From contig CAZLGJ010000023.1 in assembly GCA_964559075.1 (NCBI GenBank), forward strand, positions 1 through 28,045: 28,045 nucleotides of DNA. The letters are read 5' to 3'. The notes under the pieces were generated by a model that was not told the DNA's origin, did no database searches, and was given only the letters and a program-made list of their open reading frames with translations. The stretch is from Opacimonas sp964559075. GTDB lineage: Bacteria; Pseudomonadota; Gammaproteobacteria; Enterobacterales; Alteromonadaceae. Of this stretch, positions 21,355 through 28,045 are shown piece after piece (positions within the stretch are counted from its first letter, which is position 1; the number at the start of each line of letters is the position of its first letter). The translations under genes and the position numbers were made by a program.

Positions 21355-23082
21355 TTATGCAGGTTCGGTGGAAGCAACCGGTAACACCAGCACAAATTCA
21401 AGCTCGCTTTTTCCCTCTTCACTCACATTACTATTGCATTGGATAAACCACTGGTTGCGCTCACAAATCTCCGATACTAAGCCTAAGCCAAGGCCATAGC
21501 CTTGGGTGTCAGAACTGGTATTGCGCACGTATTTGGTAAATATATCATTGCGCTGCTGAGCCGTAAGTGGAGGAAAGGAATTGCTTAGCGAAATGTAGCA
21601 ATACTGCATATCTCGATGCCAATTCACCTCAACGGTCCCATGGACAGGGGTATATTTGAGGGCGTTGGATAATAAATTGTCTAAGACAATGTTAAAGGAT
21701 GACTTGTCCACAGTCAGGGGGATAATGTCGTAGATATTACCAGACTCGATAAATAACAATTCTTTGGCCAAAAACATCGACTTGTACGGGGTATATAACT
21801 GAACCAAATGCTCTACGATATTCAACGTTTCCGGTTGCAAAGAGCGGGTTTGATAACGTTTGAGCTCTAGAATGCGATCGATGACTTGTTGCATTTTTTC
21901 GGTATTGCGCAAAATCGTTTTTAGATGTTGATAGGTTTGTTGATCATAATTGGTATGTGTCAACATCTGCTGGGTAGGCGACGAAATCAGTGTGAGTGGC
22001 GTGTTGAGCTCGTGTGCGATAAACCCAAACAGATCCGAACGATTTTTGATATTTTCTTTAAGCTTTGTATTTTGTGACAACAAAAACTGGTAATTAGCTA
22101 ACACGCGCCGATGCATCAGTTCAAACACCGTCAACGCAATAACCAAAAACAGCGTCAACAGCATAATAAACTTTATATTCATTTGGCTAATGCCAACAGT
22201 TTTGTGTAGCTCAAAGTGCATATCAGTATTGATAAAGGGATACCTAAAAGCATCTACTTTTGTAAATTCGTACCATGCACCAGATGGGCTGTCACCATAC
22301 CAACGATAGGCATCGCCATATTGGATCCCTACCCTAAGTTCAGCATAGCTGACCATGGATTGTAGATACGCTACTAGTTCAGCTTCGTTAAACAACATGG
22401 ACAAGATCAAACCGGGATCATTAAATTGCGCGTCATATTCCGCCACTTTGTTGACCGAAAAAGCATAGCCGCCTTCTAATAATGGAAAGGAGTCCATGTA
22501 ATTTTTATCAAACATGTGTAGCTCTTTTGAGGCCATCGAGTAGCTTTTTTGTGAAGATTGCACCATGGCGTGCAAATTCCAAATATTCGATATCTCAAGC
22601 CCCATCACCTGATTATGCGGAGGCTCATTGGGATAAATCCAATGCGTCACATAGTTGCGCGCAAACGGCTGGATTAAAGTAAGCTTTGGCTGTGCATGGT
22701 TTTCGCGCAGCTGAGTTAATTGAAAAGATGGCGAGAGCTTGGCTTCGACCTCGGCTTTGGACATGGCTTTGATTTGGGCGACAGAATAAATATAAGGATG
22801 TCCCTGCATAAGCTGTAGCGCAAAAAAATCTAGTTCAGCCGTCGTTGGCGAGGGAGACTGCGCCGAATACGCAGCGAATGTATCAAGTACACGCAGCGCA
22901 TTGGTTTCAATGTTTTGCAACTCTCTGACGAAAAATTCACGCTCTATTTGTACCTGCTTTTTTTGATTAGTGAATTCGTGAACCAGTACTATCCAACATA
23001 AAAACCCGTAGACGACAGCTATCGCGATATAACGATACAACCGAATTTTGTTGATTGCACTAAGCGCGGATTTATTGGTCAT
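21355..23082 (-). CDS. Membrane sensor histidine kinase, orphan
   Basis: A 575-residue sensor kinase. TM1 lies at about 17-36 and TM2 at about 304-324, enclosing a roughly 265-residue periplasmic sensor region of no family I recognise. HisKA follows with the H-box FIAHELNTPL (phospho-acceptor H357). The ATPase domain has an N-box LDNLLSNALKYT and a G-box GYGLGLGL. There is no receiver or HAMP domain evident, and no response regulator is adjacent, so its partner is elsewhere. It lies between the thiamine operon and tmcA without an obvious functional tie. No good ribosome site precedes the ATG; the bases before it read ACTCCTT. Confidence 0.92.
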   Translation of the reverse strand: MTNKSALSAINKIRLYRYIAIAVVYGFLCWIVLVHEFTNQKKQVQIEREFFVRELQNIETNALRVLDTFAAYSAQSPSPTTAELDFFALQLMQGHPYIYSVAQIKAMSKAEVEAKLSPSFQLTQLRENHAQPKLTLIQPFARNYVTHWIYPNEPPHNQVMGLEISNIWNLHAMVQSSQKSYSMASKELHMFDKNYMDSFPLLEGGYAFSVNKVAEYDAQFNDPGLILSMLFNEAELVAYLQSMVSYAELRVGIQYGDAYRWYGDSPSGAWYEFTKVDAFRYPFINTDMHFELHKTVGISQMNIKFIMLLTLFLVIALTVFELMHRRVLANYQFLLSQNTKLKENIKNRSDLFGFIAHELNTPLTLISSPTQQMLTHTNYDQQTYQHLKTILRNTEKMQQVIDRILELKRYQTRSLQPETLNIVEHLVQLYTPYKSMFLAKELLFIESGNIYDIIPLTVDKSSFNIVLDNLLSNALKYTPVHGTVEVNWHRDMQYCYISLSNSFPPLTAQQRNDIFTKYVRNTSSDTQGYGLGLGLVSEICERNQWFIQCNSNVSEEGKSELEFVLVLPVASTEPA

Positions 23083-23139
23083 AAGGAGTACTACTTAAGC
23101 TTAAATGGTTGCTCGCCAACCACTTGGCCATTTGGTATA

Positions 23140-25191
23140 TTGCCGTTTTGCGTCAAGAATAATAAATTACTAGTGACAAGACAAATCTTTTCTACGACTA
23201 AACTTGTTGAGATTGTTGATCATTATCATCAATGGATTTACAGGCAACACCCCCAACCAAAGACCTTGTTATTAAGTGATGACGCATCATTAGCAGCATC
23301 TTGTGGCGCTAACAACATTCATATTGATACCCACCTAACGCAAGCACAGTATCAACATGCGCTGGGATTGGAGTTTGCATGTGTTATTATCGATTTACAC
23401 CAAGGGTTCCGACTACAAAGCTTGCATGCCCTAGCGGGCTGTGTCACGCATGGTGGCTCCTTACTGCTTTATCACAGTGAGACTGTGATGACAGGGATCG
23501 GTATTAGTTGCGATCAGTACGGTTCCCAGCCCGCGTCATCATCTCAATTATGGCGACATTTACAGCACATAGGGCTTGGCTCAATCAATGGAGCTGTCAA
23601 TCAATTAGCAGACCACCCCCTTAGTGATTTGACGCCGCTTCGCGCAAAAGCAAGCCAAGAACAGCTCAAAATCGTTACTGATATATGTAATCGAATCAGC
23701 AACTCTACTGAGAGTGTGGCGTTAATTACGGCATTACGCGGACGCGGTAAATCCTATCTATTGGCTGAAATCGCGGCTCAACTATTCCAGCACCAGCCTC
23801 GGGTACTGCTGATTGCAGGTGCACAGAAACATCAGGATGTGCTGTGTCAGCGCCTTGCACATATCACTGCTAGTTCCAATGAATCAATAGAGTTAAGCAA
23901 GGGTGACATCGTACAGCATCGCCTTCATTCCCAGCATGGCGTGATCGCGTTATTACCTCCAGATCACCCAGCTTGCCAAGAACAATGGGATGTTGTCATC
24001 ATCGACGAAGCCGCAAGCTTTCCGCTTGATGTACTAAAAAAGCTACTCACTGTCTCTAAACACTGCATTCTAGCCACTACCACCCACGGCTATGAAGGTT
24101 CCGCATCGGGATTTGCCCGCAAATTTATGCACCAGTTAAGCAATGCAAAACGCTATACACTAACCACCCCTGTACGCTTTGCTACGCCCTGTCCAATTGA
24201 ATCTTTACTCAATCGTGAGACTAGTTACACACGCATAACAGAAGATGGGATCCACCTGCTATCGCGCATTGCATCCACAACACAACGTATGCACGTGATC
24301 GAACATGTATATCGCTTGCTGAGGCAAGCACATTATCAAACACGCCCCGATGATTTGCAGCGTTTATGGGACGACCCTTACCTTGACTGTTTAATTGTTG
24401 TCAAAGATGGTCAGTGCGTCGGTGCTGTTGCTTTTTTTGATGAATACCTTGGTGGTATTAATGACGCATTACAGATAGCCATAACACATGGTCAGAGGCG
24501 CATTCAAGGGCATCTCGTTAGTCAACAGTTAGCAATGACCTATGCCGCGCCTGAATTACTTAAGCAGCGACAGTGGCGAGTAAATCGTATTGCCGTACTA
24601 CCAGCATATCAACGTCAGGGTATTGGTACCCAACTCATCCAGCAGTTAATTCAAACTGCACACGCAAACCAAGTGAGCCACATAACCAGCTCATTTGCTT
24701 ATGCGGCAGATACGCTGGCATTTTGGCAGGCGCTGGGCTTTAATATCTGGCGTTACGGCACCCAGCCTAACAGCGCCACAGCTACCGCCAATATCATCAT
24801 AGGCAAAACCTTAGATAGCCGACACCAATTTGATGAGCAATTAAAACAGCTCATCCAACTTCAAGTGGTGTATACCAACAAGCCCAACAAGTTTTATCAG
24901 CTTGCGCAATCACTCTGTTCGCACTCCGACACTATTGACCTCATGCAATTGCAAAGCGTTATCCATCCCTTTGTGGCGAGTTACAAACAATGGCATCAAT
25001 GTGATTATGCGCTCGCAACTGTGTATGTGCTAAGTGCAGCCCAGAGTGATATTTATGATCTCATTTGTGAAGACTTATTGATACGACGCAGACCTGTGAG
25101 GAATATTGTTTCTGAACACGGTTTGTCAGGAAAACGTGGGTTGAACCAGTATTTACAACAGTGGTTCGGAAGGGCTATTGGCTTAAACTAA
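23140..25191 (+). CDS. tmcA: tRNA(Met) cytidine acetyltransferase TmcA
   Basis: TmcA uses ATP hydrolysis and acetyl-CoA to make N4-acetylcytidine at the wobble base of elongator tRNA-Met. Domains: an N-terminal DUF1726-like region (about 20-150), a helicase module with Walker A LRGRGKS (199-205) and Walker B IIDEAA (287-292), and a GNAT domain with VNRIAVLPAYQRQGIGTQLI (about 481-500), then the tRNA-binding tail. The 683-residue length matches E. coli TmcA (671). The start is uncertain: TTG at 23140 or GTG at 23173, neither with a good ribosome site; the N-terminus of known TmcA fits either. It is transcribed away from the sensor kinase gene. Confidence 0.95.
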   Translation: MPFCVKNNKLLVTRQIFSTTKLVEIVDHYHQWIYRQHPQPKTLLLSDDASLAASCGANNIHIDTHLTQAQYQHALGLEFACVIIDLHQGFRLQSLHALAGCVTHGGSLLLYHSETVMTGIGISCDQYGSQPASSSQLWRHLQHIGLGSINGAVNQLADHPLSDLTPLRAKASQEQLKIVTDICNRISNSTESVALITALRGRGKSYLLAEIAAQLFQHQPRVLLIAGAQKHQDVLCQRLAHITASSNESIELSKGDIVQHRLHSQHGVIALLPPDHPACQEQWDVVIIDEAASFPLDVLKKLLTVSKHCILATTTHGYEGSASGFARKFMHQLSNAKRYTLTTPVRFATPCPIESLLNRETSYTRITEDGIHLLSRIASTTQRMHVIEHVYRLLRQAHYQTRPDDLQRLWDDPYLDCLIVVKDGQCVGAVAFFDEYLGGINDALQIAITHGQRRIQGHLVSQQLAMTYAAPELLKQRQWRVNRIAVLPAYQRQGIGTQLIQQLIQTAHANQVSHITSSFAYAADTLAFWQALGFNIWRYGTQPNSATATANIIIGKTLDSRHQFDEQLKQLIQLQVVYTNKPNKFYQLAQSLCSHSDTIDLMQLQSVIHPFVASYKQWHQCDYALATVYVLSAAQSDIYDLICEDLLIRRRPVRNIVSEHGLSGKRGLNQYLQQWFGRAIGLN

Positions 25192-25209
25192 GTACCAAAA
25201 ACAAAAAAA

Positions 25210-25233
25210 GGCTAGCAAATTAACTTGCTAGCC
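25210..25233. terminator. Bidirectional intrinsic terminator
   Basis: A perfect 9-bp stem GGCTAGCAA/TTGCTAGCC with a 6-base loop lies between the convergent tmcA and TPR genes. Seven A's (25203-25209) give a U-tract for the minus-strand operon; TATTTGTT on the plus side serves tmcA more weakly. Confidence 0.9.
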
Positions 25234-25255
25234 TATTTGTTAAAACCGATACAGA

Positions 25256-26551
25256 TTAAATACTAATACCGCGGTTTTTCGCTTTTTCCTTGATGTAAGG
25301 TGCCCATGCGTTGGCATTACGACGCACAGAGCTGTGCTTTTTCGCTTCCATCGCATGTTTATAAGCTGTGCGGAATTTGTTCTGATAGAAGTTCGCTTCC
25401 ATCAATGCAAACTGCACACGCCCCTCATCTTCAGGACCAGCCTCAAGCGCATTGTTTAAGGCTGTTACTGCGCCTTTGTAATCTTCAGCAGCGAGTAATA
25501 ATACGCCTTGCTTACGATACAAATCAGCATCATTATTGATTGCCGCAGCGATACCATAATAGCTGGCTGCTTTAGCATGATACTTGGCTGAATGGAACGC
25601 ATTGGCTAACTGAGAGTAGTTGCTCTCTGTTTTTTCCAACAAGCCATTGTTAATGTATTTTTCTAACAATAATGCGGCTTTGTGAGGAATATCCGAGGTT
25701 GCATATAACTGAGCTAATGCCTTAATCTCAGAAACCTTCACCAAATAACCCTGAGCATACGCCATTTCAAACGTAGACAGTGCACGTGGGAAATCTTCAA
25801 CTAACATGTAGAAGAAACCAAGTTGCGACCACCACTGCTTATTATCAGGAAATTGACGCACTAGCTCTTCCGCCACTTTAACCGTTTGTGGGTAAAGCTT
25901 ACGCTCATAGTAAGAGGTCAACTTTAACACATAAGGGTTTTTGTTCGGCTTCTCATACAAGGCAATTGCTTTATCGGCAGGTGCAATGATCTTATCAAGC
26001 TGCTTCGTTTCATAAAATGCTTGGGCAATACGGGTATAAATGTCTGCATCTTCTTTACAGGTGAAGTCCATCCATTTGTTATACCAGTTGATCGCATCTG
26101 CATAGTCTTTTTCTTGAAGGCTCAGATCACCTAAAAGACGTAACGTACCAGCGTGCTCATTATCATTAAGCTCTTTTTGCTTAACAGCGTCAACCAAATA
26201 ACCCTTGGCTTCTTGACCACGGTTATCTAAGGTCGCCATGATGTTACCGATAAATCGGCTCACATAGGCACGGTCAAACGAATCAGATGGGTCAATCTCA
26301 ATCAGTATCTCGAGCGCTTCATCAACGAGGTCTTCGTTGTAGGCCTCAAACGCGCGAGCTACTTTTTTACCAGCTCGTTCGCCAACGATTTGCGTGGTTC
26401 CCGGCTTGTAACCAGGACACACAACCGGAGGGATCGGAGCAGGCGGAGCAGCTTTGGCTTCAGCTTCTTGGGCAAAAGATGCCGTCGAAAAACCGACAGA
26501 TAAACTCATACCTGCGACAAGTAACGATTGGGTAAATAATTTCTTCATCAT
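25256..26551 (-). CDS. Periplasmic TPR protein of the TonB operon
   Basis: A 431-residue exported protein with a signal peptide (about 1-27, ending ASFA) and a series of tetratricopeptide-like helical pairs from about residue 65 to 415, for example LRLLGDLSLQEKDYADAINWYNKW, WWSQLGFFYMLVEDFPRALSTFEMAYAQGY and YRKQGVLLLAAEDYKGAVTALNNALEAGP. TPR proteins are found at the end of exbB-exbD-tonB2 type operons in marine gammaproteobacteria and probably assist the energy-transducing complex from the periplasm. Its start overlaps the tonB stop by 4 bases (ATGA). I see no catalytic motif. Its precise role is not settled. Confidence 0.9.
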   Translation of the reverse strand: MMKKLFTQSLLVAGMSLSVGFSTASFAQEAEAKAAPPAPIPPVVCPGYKPGTTQIVGERAGKKVARAFEAYNEDLVDEALEILIEIDPSDSFDRAYVSRFIGNIMATLDNRGQEAKGYLVDAVKQKELNDNEHAGTLRLLGDLSLQEKDYADAINWYNKWMDFTCKEDADIYTRIAQAFYETKQLDKIIAPADKAIALYEKPNKNPYVLKLTSYYERKLYPQTVKVAEELVRQFPDNKQWWSQLGFFYMLVEDFPRALSTFEMAYAQGYLVKVSEIKALAQLYATSDIPHKAALLLEKYINNGLLEKTESNYSQLANAFHSAKYHAKAASYYGIAAAINNDADLYRKQGVLLLAAEDYKGAVTALNNALEAGPEDEGRVQFALMEANFYQNKFRTAYKHAMEAKKHSSVRRNANAWAPYIKEKAKNRGISI

Positions 26552-27162
26552 GACTTATCCAAGTTAAATTCTAACACCACTTGCAAACCAGGTTGTTTAA
26601 CGGGCTTTCCATCAACAATCTTTGGCTTGTATTTCCACTTGCGCAATGCGCGTTTGGCTTCGCGGTCAAAAATACGCTTCGGATCAGCTTCGATAACATC
26701 TACGTCTTCAACACCACCAACTTCGTTGATAGTAAATGACAAGCGTACCCAACCTTCTTTGCCATCACGCGCTGCTTGCACTGGGTATTTTGGCTCGATT
26801 CGAACGATAGGTGTAGCTTCACCGTCACGACGCATCGCACCAACGCCACCCAAACTTACATTCATACCACCGGTATCAATGCCAGGAACGTTTAGACTAA
26901 AGCCGTCTGCATTTGGTTCAATTTCTTCAGGCTCAGTGGGCTGCATCTTTGGTGGTTGTTGCGGTGGCGGTGGCGGAGGCGGCGGTACGCGATTACGCGT
27001 ATTCGTATCTTCCTCTACTTCGTCCATCACAATATCAATCACCGGAGTAGGTGCAACTTCTTCAGCTGGGCGGTTCGTGTTTTCAATAAGTTTCGCCATC
27101 ACGACGAATAAAGTAAAAGCAACCGCAGCACCGAGCAAAATTGACAATATAAATCGTGCCAT
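26548..27162 (-). CDS. tonB: TonB energy transducer
   Basis: A 204-residue TonB protein, the periplasm-spanning link that passes proton-motive force from ExbBD to outer-membrane receptors. It has one N-terminal membrane helix (about 4-24), a proline-rich spacer (an eight-proline run near residue 60, then QQPPKMQP) and a C-terminal TonB domain from about 118 (RIEPKYPVQAARDGKEGWV; FTINEVGGVEDVDVIEADP; FDREAKRALRKWKYKP). The spacer is short, as in TonB2-type proteins. It follows exbD by 15 bp and overlaps the TPR gene. The thiamine-type receptor in this window is a possible client. Confidence 0.95.
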   Translation of the reverse strand: MARFILSILLGAAVAFTLFVVMAKLIENTNRPAEEVAPTPVIDIVMDEVEEDTNTRNRVPPPPPPPPQQPPKMQPTEPEEIEPNADGFSLNVPGIDTGGMNVSLGGVGAMRRDGEATPIVRIEPKYPVQAARDGKEGWVRLSFTINEVGGVEDVDVIEADPKRIFDREAKRALRKWKYKPKIVDGKPVKQPGLQVVLEFNLDKS

Positions 27163-27177
27163 ATTCTATCTGCCCCC

Positions 27178-27576
27178 TTAACTACGTGTTGCAACAGAAA
27201 TCTTATCGACCCCTGCGTCTTTTACTTGGTCCATGATCTCAACCACTAAACCGTGTTTTGCTTTTACGTCTGCCTGAATAATCACGTAGTCAGTCGGTTG
27301 TTCTGTTAGCAAACGTTCAATGTTTGCACGAACAGAATCAGCGGCTACTTGACGCTTATCAAGCCACACATCGCCATCCTCAGTCACCGCAATAAAGATA
27401 TTGGCGTTCTTAGGACGAAATGCTTCACTTGCATCAGGTTTGTTGACGTCGATACCCGCTTCTTTTACGAAAACAGTGGTAACGATGAAGAAAATCAGCA
27501 TGATAAATACGATGTCGAGCATCGGAGTCATATCGATTGCCGCATCTTCTTCTTCTTGTCTAACTTTACGACTCAT
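27178..27576 (-). CDS. exbD: Biopolymer transport protein ExbD
   Basis: A 132-residue ExbD/TolR-family protein with one N-terminal membrane helix. The signature DMTPMLDIVFIMLIFFIVTT contains the proton-translocating Asp21. The periplasmic part has the family's DGDVWLDKR and VIIQADVKAKHGLVVEIMDQVKDAGVDKISVAT. It sits 12 bp after exbB and 15 bp before tonB, in the standard order. ExbD forms the dimer within the ExbB pentamer that harvests proton-motive force. Of the ExbD2 type by its place before a short-spacer tonB. Confidence 0.95.
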   Translation of the reverse strand: MSRKVRQEEEDAAIDMTPMLDIVFIMLIFFIVTTVFVKEAGIDVNKPDASEAFRPKNANIFIAVTEDGDVWLDKRQVAADSVRANIERLLTEQPTDYVIIQADVKAKHGLVVEIMDQVKDAGVDKISVATRS

Positions 27577-27588
27577 AGGATTCTCTCT

Positions 27589-28045
27589 TTAATGATGTGG
27601 CAAGCTATCAATTAATGACTCGCGTGCGTATTTAGCTTTTGACTCTAAACGCGAGCTCACAAACAAACCAGATAGTGCCGCTACCATGCCCGCCATAGTC
27701 GGGATAGTTGCCATTGAAATGCCTGCCGCCATCAAACGCGCATTACCAGTACCTTGGGTCGCCATGGTTTCAAAAACTGAAATCATCCCGGTAACCGTGC
27801 CAAGTAGTCCGATTAAGGGACACATAGCCACTAAGGTTCTAATAATCAACATACGTGCATTGAGCGCGTCCGACGCTTGTGAAATCCATGCATCACGGAT
27901 TCTATGCGCATACCATGAGGTTGTATCAGCTCGGGCGTCCCAATCGGCAATAATTTGTGCCTTTACTTTCGGGAAAACCGAGGTCAGATACCAATAACGC
28001 TCTATCATTAATACCCACATGAGGAAGAGCGCGGCAGCGACGAAA
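27589..28045 (-). CDS. exbB: MotA/TolQ/ExbB proton channel protein ExbB, 5' end missing
   Basis: The C-terminal part of an ExbB. The frame stays open to the window edge, reading FVAAALFLMWVLMIERYWYL from the edge, the end of the first membrane helix and its conserved ERYWYL. The ATG at 28020 inside that helix is therefore not the real start. Two further membrane helices follow in the channel core (IIRTLVAMCPLIGLLGTVTGM; AAGISMATIPTMAGMVAAL), with the family's GLLGTVTGMI and the polar Thr residues. About 152 residues are visible; ExbB2 is about 175, so only a short N-terminus is missing. Confidence 0.93.
   Translation of the reverse strand, partial: FVAAALFLMWVLMIERYWYLTSVFPKVKAQIIADWDARADTTSWYAHRIRDAWISQASDALNARMLIIRTLVAMCPLIGLLGTVTGMISVFETMATQGTGNARLMAAGISMATIPTMAGMVAALSGLFVSSRLESKAKYARESLIDSLPHH

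Noticed and set aside
26627..27181. 184-codon frame with a glycine run, plus strand
   Set aside because: It is the antisense of the TonB proline-rich spacer.
1..28045. CRISPR array, prophage, insertion sequence or replication origin
   Set aside because: No regularly spaced repeats, integrase, transposase or structural phage genes, and no DnaA-box cluster were seen.

Overview
The window looks like part of a chromosome from a marine gammaproteobacterium, most likely of the Alteromonadales. I infer this from protein resemblance and gene order: holD-rimI near prfC, qmcA-nfeD, ElaA, YafJ, RfaH, TmcA, a TPP-riboswitch thiamine uptake operon with a TonB-dependent receptor and PnuC-type permease, and an exbB-exbD-tonB-TPR operon. 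No phage, insertion sequence or CRISPR array was found. A run of 10 Ns at 7035-7044 marks an assembly join inside one gene.

Layout. 1-4318 is a minus-strand run: qmcA, nfeD, holD, rimI, yjdM, a stand-alone LuxR-type DNA-binding protein and the 5' two thirds of prfC (cut by the window edge). 4504-7387 is a plus-strand pair, prpE-acuI, that fits activation of propionate or acrylate to the CoA thioester and reduction of acrylyl-CoA. A 16-bp tandem repeat and several hairpins follow, then a phosphohexomutase (7594-9018). A Phd/VapC-type toxin-antitoxin module (9096-9721) sits between two copies of an 11-bp motif. A secreted protein of unknown function and an ElaA-type acetyltransferase follow on the minus strand.

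10841-14435 holds four enzymes in two convergent pairs: class II aldolase plus enolase-superfamily dehydratase on the plus strand, and COG3618 lactonase plus SDR dehydrogenase on the minus strand. Together they have the chemistry of a non-phosphorylative sugar to sugar-acid pathway (oxidise, open lactone, dehydrate, cleave). The substrate cannot be read from the sequence. Next come a diguanylate cyclase with an unusual N-terminal zinc ribbon, yafJ, and a tRNA-Trp-rfaH unit.

17746-21337 is a thiamine salvage operon on the minus strand: promoter, TPP riboswitch, TonB-dependent receptor, PnuT-like permease and a ThiK-like kinase. The leader has an 11-bp helix that can bury the ribosome binding site and a competing pairing with the aptamer, so an OFF-switch working on translation can be read from the sequence. 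The window ends with an orphan sensor kinase, tmcA, a strong terminator, and the TPR-tonB-exbD-exbB energy-transduction operon (exbB cut by the window edge), which could power the TonB-dependent receptor.

The points most worth following up are the Lar-like zinc ribbon on the diguanylate cyclase, the riboswitch expression platform, the sugar-acid cluster, the tRNA-Trp-rfaH dicistron, and the repeat-flanked toxin-antitoxin module.
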